From the NCBI GenBank assembly GCA_036897445.1, contig JAYMTL010000011.1, positions 167,443 through 231,442 of the forward strand: a DNA stretch of 64,000 bases, given 5' to 3'. Source of the stretch: Pelargonium tetragonum. Its lineage: Eukaryota; Streptophyta; Magnoliopsida; Geraniales; Geraniaceae. Below are positions 1 to 12,420 of this stretch, piece by piece (within the stretch, counting starts at the first letter, position 1; each line of letters starts with the position of its first letter). The position numbers and the translations under genes are program-made. The notes beneath the pieces were generated by a model. That model was not told where the DNA came from and did not search any database. It was given only the letters and a program-made list of their open reading frames with translations.

Positions 1-2540
1 CTACCTTTGCAAAAAAACTATAGCGAATAAATTTGAATGTAGAAATACCAAAATACTTACTAGATTACTTGACGATAACTTGGAGCCTGGAGTACTTTCC
101 TAATACTGCGGGGACCCCCTCCCTATTTTGAGGCGCTTCAATACCCTAAATAAAAATATAAGAAAGGGATTAACTCACGCAAGAGCTAATCTAAGTGAAT
201 TTATATATTTATAGAATAAACACAAGAATCTACTATTTGCCAAGGCCTTTTTTGACATGATGGAATTCCGTGAAGCCTTGCGTTTTGGTATTGGTTCATA
301 CTCTATATTATAGTGCCCCCTTAAGTTTAGTAATAAGACCTAAAACATAGAAAGAAAGCAGGAAGCTCCGGGTTTAGGTTTGTTAATTCGGGTAAAATTT
401 CTGGAATAAAAAAATGAGTATAATAATTACGGGTATACAAAAGATTGTAGTTTTAACTTGATAAAGAACTCGTTATAATTTAGAGATGCAATCTATATAA
501 CATAACAGAATTGAATTTCACAATCTAGTACTCCCATTAAATAAAGAAAAGTCAAAGTTCTTTGCTTTTTTTGCCCTATAAGACCAAAAATTCTAAGTGC
601 ACAAACCTCGAATAAGTAAAAGAAATTTGAGAGAGGCTCGTGATCAAATAAGGAGCTTCTACTCTTTAAATTATGAATGTGTTTCACTACTAATAGGGCA
701 CCCGTTTAAAAAACAATTTATCATGATCCGGAAAGCTTAGCCGCGGATCTCTATGCTGATTATAGGTCTCCAAAGCGTTGAATACAAAGATATAACAAAA
801 GTTTTTCATTCATATAGTGTACTGCATGTAACAAAGGTGGTATAGTATATACCACGGATAAATAAAAGGAAATTAATTTGTATTGTTTTTACCCGCTGAG
901 TGACTAAATTAACAAACAAGCATTTAAACTATAGTAAATAATGAGTAATCCTAAGGGCGTAGGAAAGCTTCGGGTATTCATATGCATTTTATAAGTATTC
1001 TCTTTTTCAAAGTTCGGTGTTTGGCTAGATCACACTTAATTAGGGGAGATTTTCACTCGAAAATTACCTTTTTCATATTCTTTGAAAAGACCTTTAAACC
1101 ACTCAAGAAAAGGGATGTCGTAAATTTGTGATTCAAGTAACTAGTGAATAAAGTGGGATTCCTATCTTCATATCAAGATAACTAAACTAGGATAACAGGA
1201 CTTGAACTCACTTCCGGTCTAAAGTGAGTTTAACGGATAGATAATAATAGGTAGATAGTAGATATAAAAGTGCCTCTTCTTTATACTTGCTTTCAAAACT
1301 AGGAAAGATTTTCTTCTTCTATAAAGCAAATACTCATTTATTTATAAGGAGCACCCTTTTGTTTTACTCGAATTTGGATCTTGACATGCAGGTGTTCCTG
1401 GTGCTTCTTAGCCCTACAAAGAATATGAAAATGGCTTTTTATTCACGAGTGGCCCTTCCTTTCCTAAGGGTTATATTTGAGCTTTAAAGCCCATGTATAA
1501 TAAGTTAACAAATCGGGAATAATCCACGCAAATTACTAGACCGGGCTAAACCCAAGCGGATATACTAGAAGTAACAAGGTTCTAAATTTGTTCCAATCAG
1601 GTTAAACTAAAGCGGAGTCATTGGATATTGCTTATGTAGTTTTCTGAAGTCTTTATATTTTTTGTATTAAGGCTCCCTTTTATAAGTATAAGAGAGGGAA
1701 GTTCCCCTTAAAAGAAGTTTATAGGCGCTATTAAGAATTAAGAGGAGCCCTCTGTTAGACTAGAATTCTGATATATTATATTTAGGGTACCTCGGGTAGT
1801 TTAAAGTCCCTACCTGCTTTGGTTATTACACTAGTCTTTTTTGCCTTTTTATTTCTTGCTTAGACTCCAGAGTTCCCTAGTATTCCTGGTTACCCTATCT
1901 TTTATAAGTCCAACTAACCACCAAGCGTACCGAATTGAACAAATACTAAAGTACGCTAGATCCTAAGGGTTTTTTTATATAAGGAATTCCTTTTTAAGGA
2001 TACTTGCACCAGAATATATTTAAGAAAGTTTTTATGATAAGGAGAGTTTCCAGATTATCTCAGAAAGTAAGTTCAAGTTGCTATATAAATATAAATAGAA
2101 AAGGGCCCATTCTACTTGTCTAGTTGGGGGATCCCATGTTACCTAGAAAAAGGAATCCTCCTGAATTTCAAATGACTCTTAATTAGGGGGTCTCTCTTAC
2201 AAAAACCTGAGTGTTAGTTGAGCATAAGCTGTACTTTTATATAAAGAAGCCTCCATTTATATCGAGATATCAGGAAAAAGGGTTATGCCTTCCAAAATAA
2301 CAGAGCTGGGGACTGTGACTACTTTAATTTATTAAAAAGCCCTTGTTTGTCAACGGAATTTCGTTTATTAAGGTATAGATCTATGGCGAAAAAGACAAAA
2401 ATTTTTTGATTACTTTAACCGGAGTCGAATTACTTTTTAAAAAGGGTCCTCGTTATTTAAACAAAAAACTTGCTTATGGAGCCTATGAGCTTGAAAGTAG
2501 AGAATTTCATTCATTGAGAAGTCCTAGTATTTTATATAGT
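1..2540. other. Background AT-rich DNA with GC cores, no gene
   Basis: Stops are dense in all six frames. Visible structure is limited to GC cores such as GGGGACCCC (110-118), AAGGAATTCCTT (1981) and GGGATCCC (2128). No RNA gene or recognisable gene fragment was seen. Confidence 0.7.
1981..1992. repeat. Perfect 12-bp palindrome AAGGAATTCCTT
   Basis: It is a GC-core site with an EcoRI centre, followed by TTTAAGGA, so the AAGG arm appears again within 5 bases. Confidence 0.9.
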
Positions 2541-2542
2541 TT

Positions 2543-2559
2543 AGGCAAGAGCTTGTCTC
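2543..2559 (+). repeat. 17-bp exact repeat, copy 1
   Basis: AGGCAAGAGCTTGTCTC is repeated at 46854-46870 in the same orientation. It contains the inverted pair CAAG/CTTG. Confidence 0.85.
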
Positions 2560-2867
2560 TCTTAGTGGATAACAGAAACTGATTCTAGGATGATATTTCT
2601 TTCTTTTGGAAGCACTGATTCTCTTTGTTGCAGGCTTACAAGAAGAAGTTGAAGGATATTCAGAGCTTGATTCCGAATAGAAGTTGATATTGATAAGCTA
2701 ATGGAGCTAGTATTCTTGCTTGAGCTTCTTTGGAATTTGTAAGCTTTCTCTGTATATATATGAAGGTGTAAATGTATTCCAGAGCTTATTAGGTTTTGTT
2801 CTTGGATAAGATAGACTGTCAGTTCGAGCCAAGGGAGTATGATTCGGGGAGAGGTTAGTATCAGTAT

Positions 2868-2886
2868 TCTGTAGCTAATGTATTCT
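2868..2886 (+). repeat. 19-bp exact repeat, copy 1
   Basis: TCTGTAGCTAATGTATTCT is found again, in the same orientation, at 26255-26273. Both copies lie in G-leaning, core-poor islands. The flanks differ at the first base on each side. Confidence 0.85.
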
Positions 2887-3130
2887 TAAGTCCTAATGGT
2901 AAAGTGGAGAAACTAATTCTATTCCTAACCTAAATAGAAATGGAGGATTAGCATGAAGAAAGAGAAGTCCAAAGCAAGCACTTAAGTCTTGTAAGCAAGC
3001 TAGGCTATCTCCAAAGAAAGAGGGAACTTTCCGATCTAAGCGTGTTGCTACCTGATTTATTTTCCCTTTTTTTTGAGTAGTCACTACAGATTCCAGAAAG
3101 ATTTTTACTACGAGCATTCTGTCCCACACA

Positions 3131-4980
3131 CATTTTACAAAAGTTATCGTTGGTTGATATCTGTATTGAATTAACTGTTAGATATTTAGATCCGGGGAAT
3201 TTTTTTTTATTAAAAACCTTTCGAGAGAGCAGGAATTATATACTTGTATTCTAATAGCTTATAAATAAGAAGGATAAACTTACCTGATTAAAAAGAGTAG
3301 CTTTCTAAAATGCCAGGCTGTTTCCTTACTCTTGGAGTTAAGAGTTTTTAATTTAATAGGATAACCATAGTAGGAATCAAATGCTTTTTCTTATTCTTTT
3401 TTAACTATATTTTGACTATGTAAAGCACTAAAAAAGTACAGGGATCCAGTATATTAGGGTTAGAGTTTGGGTTTTCCTTGAGAACTGCGAGAGTTTCTAT
3501 CGGTTTTAACGGATGCTTACTTTATCATAGGGTAAGTGATGTAATTTTAGTAAACTTGATTCAGTCAGTACGATCTTTTAACTATAGGACCCCTTTTGTA
3601 CTATAACTATATACGTATTTATTCTAAAGGGGCCTTTTCCGGGAATTTATACGCTACTTTGTGAAAGCCCTAATTTAGTAAAAAGGTATCCTGATTATAT
3701 ACTATACTTAAAAGACTTAAAATAGGAACTAACGAAGCGCTAATAAAAATTAAGGACCTAACATATCTTTTATTTTACTTAAAATTATCTCTAAAATGGG
3801 TGAGTTTCCTTTCTCTGGGGATACTCTTTTAGAATTACTAGAATACAGAATATTTCTAAGTTATTGGCACGGAAGGGCTTGTTTTTTAGGTAAGAATGGG
3901 CAGGAGATACGTGTATAAAGAAAAGGTTTATAATAGCGCTTACGTTTATGTTATTCTTGACTATAATAACTAAACCCTTTTTGGGAGTTCCATGTAAGGA
4001 ATCCATATGAAAAAAGGCCGGTTGACTATCACTGATATTTACTTTTTACAAGCTTAAACTTTGCCTAATTTAAGTTTAGTTTTTTACTTTCTAAAGCCAG
4101 TACATCCTCATGCATTATGAACAAGAGAAAGTAGAATCCTATTCGTAGGGGTTATAACTTGAAATTTTATTCATTATTCTCTTATTTCTTAGTTGAGTCT
4201 TAATCTCTATATACTAGCTTATAAATAAATATTCCTTACTAGAATATTTAATACCCGTATATCGTTTATATAAGGGTGAATACCCTGTTCATCTAAAAAA
4301 GTTTAACAAGTACAAAGCAAATAGCTTTTTCTAAATTGAAGGGCCCTGGTGAGTAAAAGAGTATATCCTTCTTTTTACTTTGATTTTGGCATCGCTCTTT
4401 CGCTTCTAAATAGACTTGGGAAAACAGTAACTTAGACTCGTTAATTTACTATAGATATTTCAAGTTAACAAATGAAATAAAGGGTGTGTGAGGTATGAAC
4501 CGGGGGTTTTCTGCCGTTGGTTTATAAGGCGGTCTTTCTGTTCTATTATATTATCTATTAGAATACTTTTAAGCGTTACCTTTCTTCCCTTTGCTCTAGT
4601 AGGAATGACCTAAGACTATAAGGCACTGCCCTCTCTATACTAATACATAAGAGGGATATCCCTTAAACTATACAATTGAAATACACTATAGGAAAGACTA
4701 TAACTAGAATAACTCTATTCTATACAGTAATATAACTAACAGGAAGAAGGCTCCTCATTTCTTGAATTAGATGTGTTGACTAGAACTCCCGCGAAAGCCT
4801 TTCTCCAAGATTCTAGAATAATAGAAAGAGATTTCATGATAAAGAGTACTGAGTCTGAATACCAAGGACCCCTATCTACTCTATAATTTATAAAATAAGA
4901 ATCCGAATTTGATATTTGAAATATTCTTGCTTGTACCTGGAGTTTTTCTCTAGACAATAAAGCGGACTTCTTTAAGTAAG
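3131..4980. other. Background AT-rich DNA, no gene
   Basis: GC cores appear in AT-rich DNA, for example GGACCCC near 3587 and GGGGCC near 3620. Nothing else is supported. Confidence 0.65.
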
Positions 4981-6130
4981 AAAAAGACTACCTCAACCGC
5001 AGGAAAGCTGCAAAAGAGGAAAGAAACTATAAAAACAAAAACCAATAAAGAGAGCCAAAGGATCTTCATCAAAAAGCTCTTTTCTCAAAGTGAGCCTTAA
5101 TTGAATGAGGAGAAATCGAAAGAGGCAATCTTTCTCTTGAAAAAGAGTATTCTAAGAGTTTCTGATACATTATTATACGCCCAAATGTCTTCAATATCAC
5201 TATCTGGAATTGGAAACAGAGGAACACCAAAACTATATTCTTTAATTACTTACTCTTTTGACTTGCTCCAAATAATAAATAGAGGCGACTCTCCAATTCT
5301 AAGAATTTCTTACTTTAGTGTCAGCGGAATCTAAAAGAAACTAGTAAGCTTGTTTATGGACTAGAAAGAGAAAGCTATCCTTTATGGGGATTTCCTGTTT
5401 AAGGCTTTCCTTTGTATTCTGATTTACTTGCTGACTTGTTTGCTACTCTAAACTCATAAACAGTGAAAACAGATAGCGCAGGACTATAAATCAAGTCCCA
5501 CCCTAAAAGAAAGCCTTGAAAATCCTTTTTACTTTAAAACGGAGCCTCCTTGACTTGCCCCACACTTATAGAGTCAAACTTGGTTATTGCTACTTGAAAC
5601 AAAAGAACAAGCAACTCCGACCTTGTCGCCTTAATACCTACAGAATATAGGGAATTTATATAATTAGAAAACTCAGGGGTTCAAGTCCCATGTCTACTCT
5701 CTAACTAAACTTGGAAATATTAGAAAAAGTCTGTAATAAGACACAAGTTCTAATCTCATAAAAGTACCTTGACTTACTCCTAAAAAACTCGTACAAATGA
5801 AACTAACAACACAAGGAAATCCCTCCATTTATAGGAAAAAAATCCTAGCTACCAAACTCCTCTAAGAACTGACAAAGGTAAGGCTAATAAGACAGGAAGT
5901 CCCATAAGATACCAAGTAGATTAAAATGAAATCTCAAAGCTAGGAAGACCCGTAAGAGTATGCCCAAGGTACATAAGAAGCTCTAAAGCAGGTTCTATTT
6001 ATTGGGATAGGTATATCCGCCAAAAGGGGCAGTACAAAAGCAAGAAGCAGCAGGTTAAGAAGTTTATGGGTTTCCTTTGGTGTCACACGGTCTAAGAGAC
6101 TCGCTATAACTAACTAAGCAGTACAATACC
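4981..6130. other. Core-poor, A-rich island
   Basis: The stretch has A-rich, AAGA-type runs and only a few GC cores (near 5387 and 5542). A 77-codon open frame at 5101 starts with TTG and has no recognisable content. A T-loop word at 5674 has no tRNA around it. Confidence 0.45.
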
Positions 6131-6889
6131 GATAGAATAAATTGACTACACTAAATATCCACTTCTCTAAATAGATATAAGTTCTAATACATAGAACACA
6201 AAAGCCTGAATGGAAAATGTTAGTCAAATGGAATTGTTTGACTTCTTAATTTTTAAGAATGAGACAAAGCTGGAAAAGGGTTACCCGTTGCTATGCTAGG
6301 TATTTTTAGGGTGTAATTAAAGGGTTTCCAATAGAAAGTAAAGTAGGGCTTTTAGTTGTTTTTGAATATGAAATGTACTTGTAAGTCTCAATTTACTATC
6401 TAATATCCTTGGAATTTACAGTAATAAGTCGTTAAAATCTGAATTTTTATTAAGTCATACCCGGTATAAAATGGCGATATTTATTTCTTGAATTTGTTAT
6501 AGTTCTATATAAAAGTGACACCCCTTCTTTCTGGATTGTGGCCCTTTGAAATAAATTACTTACTATAGGGCCTTCTACTCAAATCAAAGCGCCGCTAAGG
6601 GATAAACGTAAAAGGGTATACGTACCAGCTCTTAACACGCATTTCTATTTTTTCAAATCTCACGCAAGTCCTTCTTTGTATTTGTATCAGGTGGTTAGGG
6701 TTCCCTTTAAAAAGGTATAAACTCTTTTGCCCTCTATTCTATACTGTACTGTACTGTTGTTATTGAAGCTTAAAATAAGGAGTCTTTCAAAGCGTATGTG
6801 TTATACCTCTTTAACCAGTCTACAAGCTTCTGTTTGTAAAATCGAATTTAGGAATATGGGTACTTTTATATCTTTCTTTTTAATGTCAC

Positions 6890-6915
6890 TATACACTTAC
6901 TCGAGTAAGTGTATA
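6890..6915. repeat. Perfect 26-bp palindrome
   Basis: The 13-base half TATACACTTACTC is followed by its exact complement with no spacer, centred on TCGA at about 6902. It can extrude as a cruciform or pair as a hairpin on either strand. The next bases out (C and A) break the symmetry. No gene flanks it. It lies 37 bp before the repeated 26-mer at 6952. Confidence 0.95.
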
Positions 6916-6951
6916 AACTTATATTCTTATGCTTGCTTTTTAGAAAGACCT

Positions 6952-6977
6952 AAAGGGAGCTCCCTTAGAATCTAAAG
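6952..6977 (+). repeat. Dispersed 26-bp element, copy 1 (GGGAGCTCCC core)
   Basis: The site contains a perfect 14-bp palindrome AAGGGAGCTCCCTT (6953-6966) followed by AGAATCTAAAG. A second copy at 47515-47541 differs by one inserted G and two substitutions over the whole length. The tail outside the palindrome is also conserved, so the pair is more than two independent palindromes. Confidence 0.75.
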
Positions 6978-9270
6978 TGCGATACTTTACTATTAGGAAT
7001 AAAGAATCCTTATCAACAACTAAAGCTAAAAATAAGAGCAAGAAATAGATCAGGAATAACCCTATTATAAATATAAAGCTTGCAGGAGAAATAGGGGCCT
7101 CGTCAATAAAGATTTTTGTATTATTGAGCAGTTTTGTCGAATATACTTTTTACATCTGGCATATACGCCCAGGGCAATTCTAATTTGTAAACATATAACT
7201 TACGATATTCCTAAAAGTATGTCTATCTGGCTCCTACTAAAATTAGTGCGCTAGGGGAGTTCCTTAGTTTAATTGCAAAGAAGTGTTTGCGTTACACTCC
7301 CGCTTTCTTATGATAAAAGAATCGCTTTGGGCTAGTGCTTTTAAAGCCGCCTTTGTTTCTACTTTTTATAACTAATGCTAATATAATTAATCCTGAATTG
7401 CACTAATAGAAAGCTTTCTTTCGTAGAGCTTTTTTATTCTATCACTCAAAGTACCTCTAAAACAAGCTGTTACACTACGGGGTCTCTCTCCTCTCAAGTC
7501 TTAAAAAACAAAAAAAAATTTAGAATCAAAAAAGGTTTAAACCTCTCTGTGGAACGAGAAATTTGCATTACTAAATTAAAGTCTGGGACTCTAACTGACA
7601 TCCGGATAAGGTATACAGTCTTTAAGCCAACTCTTTTACAAATACGTAATTGAGAATCCGCATCTAGCTTGGTAAGGTCTTCAACTGCCTTAAACAGAAG
7701 GGTCTAGTACGCCGGAACCGTTCGCAGGATAGCCACCTTTTTGGTTTTTTAATAGAGAGTTTTTTATTATACTTTAGAGTTCGAATTGCTTTAGTTTTAC
7801 CTTTGAAAAGTCGTAACGGTTACTTTATACTTAATTGGAATAAAAGGAATCCTAAAACTTAGAGGGTCAAGCCGGAGTAGAGCTTTCAATTTAGATAGTC
7901 TAGATTATGTGGTCAGCGCTCAATTTATACAAGGTTTTGTTGGTAAGAGACTGCCCTACTCTTTTTGGGGAGCAAGTCAGAGAAACTTCTATATTTTAAA
8001 GTAGAAAAAGGAATTTAAGTAGCTAGAGTTATTGGAGTTTCTAATCTTGGATATTGTAAAGGAAGGTTATCATGGCCATCAAAGCTGTGAAATTTCTTGA
8101 ATTAGATAGAGTTGGTTGAGGGACTCAATTTACAAAAACATCCTTTTGAGACTATCATAAAGCCTGTTTCAGTTTAGAAGGTAGGCTTTTAGTTCTTTAC
8201 AAAGCACAAAGTTTTTCGAGATAAAGATTCTAGAATTCCAAAATTAGGATACTCAAAAAAGGGCAGAACTCTTATTTCAAATTAAACTTTATATTACAAG
8301 GAATCCCCAATCTGAAATCTGAGGGGCTTGGAGAATCGGTTTTTAAAGGAGAACCCTAGTTGGAAGTCAATTTCGATAGCTACAGGTATTCTTAATTAAG
8401 TCACACAAAACTTAGTTTTAATTTGAATCGTATTTCAGGTTTATAAGCTTAGGAGGTCCAACTCAGTCCCGGGCCTGGAAAAAGCTAGAGGTTATATGCC
8501 TTACAAGGACTGGTACTGTAGAAGGATTAAAGGAATGCGACAGCTAAACTTTAGGATTAGAGCACCATGGAGTTACCCTTTTCCTTTTTTTATTTTAAGA
8601 CCTAATCCATAGTGAATGAGAGTTTAAAGCACGTACTTAGTAAGGAATTTTGGGACAACCCCAGGTTTTTATAATTATAGAGAAGTTTCCCCTATACACT
8701 CAAGAGTAATAAAATAGTTAATAGTTAGCGGTTCTTTATTCTATATATCATAACTTTAGAATATATGTATTTTTACTGTGTAGCTAAGTGGGCTTATACT
8801 TTTGTTAGGGTATTTTATATCAAATTCTAATTTTACTGCATTTTGCTGTCTGATAAACTAATGTCAAAGTTCCAATTTATTTTGCTTACTTCGTTAAGGG
8901 CACTTTTAAGGGAGAAGTTGAAGAAAGATTTAGATTTCAAACAAGAATATTTTAAATAAGTGTTTGAGTATTACCTTTAAGAGAAATTTTAGTGCCAAAA
9001 GGAGCCAGACTCTTGATAGTCAATTTTTCGAAACCCTTGAACCAAAAGGGTCGGGTCTCTCTTTATAAAGAGACACTGCATTTAAAGGCTGCGCCCTACC
9101 TATCTTATCCAGCAACTTCTAGTTATCGTCTTGTGCAAGAGACGCCTAAAATCTCTCTATGAAATGCGCAAATTAGGTAAGCCCTACATGGACTAAAAAA
9201 AATGCAAGCAAACTGGGATCCCTATATACTAAAGGAAATTGCGAGCTCTTTCTAGGTATACCCATGATAG

Positions 9271-9283
9271 GAGGGCCGCCCTC
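9271..9283. repeat. GC-rich hairpin GAGGGC-C-GCCCTC
   Basis: Six-base perfect arms surround a single base, in a locally very GC-rich patch within AT-rich DNA. As a hairpin the loop would open to more than one base. AAAGG follows at about 9288. Confidence 0.85.
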
Positions 9284-11560
9284 TTTAAAGGTAGATTTTA
9301 GACTTTTATTCTGAGTGTCAAAAGTTTCAAAAACGCAATATAATTCGTATTTTCTTTGTCTGGGTGAGTAGAATTCCAATTCTTAACTTAAGAAAAGACT
9401 TTGTACTCTTAAATTCTGCCTAGAGTTACCTTGTCTCCACGGCTTAAGTTATAAAGACTCCTGTAAAATGCCTAAGAAAGCTTCTATTTTGTATAAAAAA
9501 AATTAGCGTGTAAGAATCCCTAAAGCCCGTAGTGCCCATGAATAGGTATCCAGCACCCTGGTCTAGACTAGATTGGGTCAATTATATGCATATGAACTTG
9601 AGAGAGTTAAACCTGTGATACAAGGTTGTGCACTAACACATAGGCGCTCCTACTAATTCCGGATTCCTGAACTAAAAAGAAAAAGGTCCCTGGATTATAG
9701 CAGCCCTATAGACTTCTGCCAATAAACTTTATTTGTAACGGCATTCCTTATTAAAGTCTATAAACCGGCGCAATATAAAATATAAGAAGGGGTTTCCAAA
9801 GGAAACTTGTACTAATTATGACTCAAACTTAGACTGATTTTTTTCTTGACTAAAGAAAGCGCACTACATACTCTTTTTGAACAAACCCCTTTTAACTTAA
9901 AGCGACTAAAGAGAATTCCGTGAGAAATTAAGATGAGGAGAAACTCTTTTACGTCAGCAGCAATAGAAAATTTCTTATTGGTAGGAATTTCAACTTTTCT
10001 TCCTTTTTTAGGGTTAGGCTTATGGACTACTTGAATGGCCAGATACTAACACTTTTAGTTATCTTCTTCCTATATTCTTAATATTATTATTATTATAAGG
10101 TTTTAGGGGAAACCTTTTCCTCAGTTCCATAAAACTTGCAATTACTGGAGGTTAGCTACGAACTGGGCACTGAACGTAGATCATAGAGGGAATTTAAAAC
10201 AAGTAAAACCAGATGGGGTTCCTCTTTTCTAGAAATTCGAAATTCAAGGCACTAAAATTTTACAAATTCTTTTGCTTTGAGCGTAAAACCTTATAGTATA
10301 TAGCTGGTGCTATTTAATTTCTTAAGAATGGGATATCGCTTTTTGCAAGAGTCTTTTTTTAAGCAGGCGAAAGACAGAGATAAATACTAGGGCAGTCCTA
10401 TTTTAAGCCGGAGTTAGGGTTTGCCCGAGATCTATGGACTAAGCTCCCAGAAAAGTTGTGTTAACAGATTTTTATAGTAAAAGCTCTCTGAAATTTAAAA
10501 TAAGTGCCATAAAAGTCTTCCGTGTAATAGGAGGGGCTCTACATAACAGGCATATGATAATTTAAGAGCCCAAGCTAATTTTGCGACTAAAGAGGGGTTT
10601 GCCTCTCACTTTATCTGCTTTCTTTCATTTTAAGCAGAGCTGAGTAATTATGCATTCTGTACAAAAAGTGCGCTTCACACCCGCTAATACTAATCTAATA
10701 TAGGTCTAAAAATAATAAAAAGAATTCTTATGATTACTGGGGATTTGCAAATTCTAAATAGGCCCAAGTTTGTAAACAAATAAAAGAGGAGTACTGTTTC
10801 TTTCTCGAGGGGCTTTTTTATATAGGCGAACTCCTATCTACAAGGCCTTCCCTTTGACTTTAAAGTACCCCAACCCTAAGAAATTCTTTGTGACCAGATT
10901 ACAAAAATTCATAAGAAAAAAGAATTATCTCAAATGAATTTTATGGCCTTTTCTGCACGTTTTAACGGCAGTTTAGTACCCTCTTAGGGGTTGGTTTTTG
11001 TACCTTTTCTAAATTTACGGGAGCTTTTACTATAAAAATCCACAGTAAATTGTCAAAGGCAAAGAAAGGTCTCGCTTTTTAGAGAATTATAGCAATAATA
11101 GCACAACTTCAGGCTTTACATATAGGTAGAGCTATATCCCTTTTTTACTATAATACACTCACATTCTGCAAGGTTTGCTGGCTGATATCAATAACTCTGA
11201 TTGCTAAGTTTCCTCCGTACCAAACCAAACGACTTGATTGAACCTAATTAAAATAAGATCTCTAGTTCTTAGAATTACGCTTTATCTTAATAAATAGGAA
11301 TTTAGTTTTTTAGTCGTATCTTTTCCTTAATTTAGGTATATAAGGGCGCTTATGACACATAAAAAACCAAGGAAAACTCCTAAATTTATAATAAACCCTA
11401 TTCGAGAAATACTACTATAATGACTTTTTGGTTAATTGAGATTTTTCACCCCCATAAATATAAATAATAGAAGCCATAAAAAGGAGATTAAGCTTATATG
11501 AGTAAATACTTCTGTAATTGTAGTACAATTATTTTACTAAGATGCTCCTTTCAAGAGGGC

Positions 11561-12420
11561 TCATGAATAAGAAGAAAAGTTAGCCTCATTTATTAGATAG
11601 AAATAAAGTAGTAGTTTTAGGAACTGGATACAGTCAAAATAAAATCTCATCTCCTAGAGTTCCCATAGGTTGAAAAGCATAAAGAGTACTAGGGAAACAA
11701 GCCCTTAACTTAGCATGAAATAAGAGACTGTCCTCAATTCTTTGTAAGTTAAGACTGAAGAGAGAGACTAAAAGAGTATACTTCGTTCAAGAAAGTGGTA
11801 GCCATCTGCTCTTCCTTTTCAATAGGTCCTAAAATCAAACTTTTTAGAATGGACTTTAAAACTCAAAAAGTAAAAGCACTAACCACAATTCAAAAAAAAA
11901 TTCTTGTATTTATCCGAATGAGGTAATTTCCTATTCTAAATAGAAAAAGCTTTATTTTCCAATATTAGTAGCGAGAAACTGGGAGATATGAAAAAGCAAT
12001 TTTATACTTAGACATAAGTGCCCCAAACCCTATTGATTGAAGACCAAAATTTCTTTCGATAAATAAGGAACTAAAAAGCAAGAGTAGCTATAGAAAATCT
12101 TTCTTTCCTATATTCTGGAAGCTCTACTCCTCAAGAACTGGGAGGAAGAATAAGGGGGAAATCTCAAGAAGACACGAGAGTAAAGCAAGAAGGAAAATAG
12201 AGGTATTCTGAAAAAAAAAAGTTAGAGTACCCTTTTTGATTAAAACTCGGCATATTCGAAAAATTCTATAGACCAGATACAAAAGAATATATAATACTCA
12301 AAGATCCCTACGGAAAACCGGCCTCGATATGACACTACAACCAAGAAAAAGGGATGCCTACTATAATAGGAAAATAAAAAGTTTGATGGAGATTCCTAGA
12401 CAATCCTTATCTACAAATAT
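11561..12420. other. Core-poor, purine-rich island
   Basis: It is A-rich on + (many AAGA, AGAA and AAGCA words) with few GGnnCC cores. No open frame of note and no RNA fold was recognised. Confidence 0.45.

Larger units (their letters stand above)
2541..3130. other. Core-poor, G-leaning island
   Basis: The texture differs from its flanks: rich in GAAG, AGCTT and TTGA words, with almost no GGnnCC cores. In 2641-2700 I count 15 G and 5 C. It carries copies of both long exact repeats (2543 and 2868). No coding or RNA signal was found. Confidence 0.5.
6131..11560. other. Background AT-rich DNA, no gene
   Basis: It contains the 26-bp palindrome (6890), copy 1 of the dispersed 26-mer (6952), GGGATCCC (9215), the GC hairpin at 9271 and a short ATT run (10083-10096). 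No gene or RNA was recognised on either strand. Confidence 0.65.

Noticed and set aside
1571-1580. GTAACAAGGT (also at 21154), resembling the 3' end of small-subunit rRNA
   Set aside because: Only ten bases match; the required neighbouring bases are absent at both places.
5101-5334. 77-codon open frame in an A-rich island
   Set aside because: TTG start, no recognisable domain, and a length within the chance range.
5670-5685. GGGGTTCAAGTCCC, T-arm-like word
   Set aside because: No acceptor, D or anticodon stem can be formed upstream. TTCAAGT words are common by chance here, as also near 1210 and 50133.
6940-6975. Two open frames ending in the same peptide KGSSLR (here and at about 47516-47535), suggesting a shared protein domain
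   Set aside because: The match is explained by the dispersed 26-bp DNA element; the rest of the two frames is unrelated.
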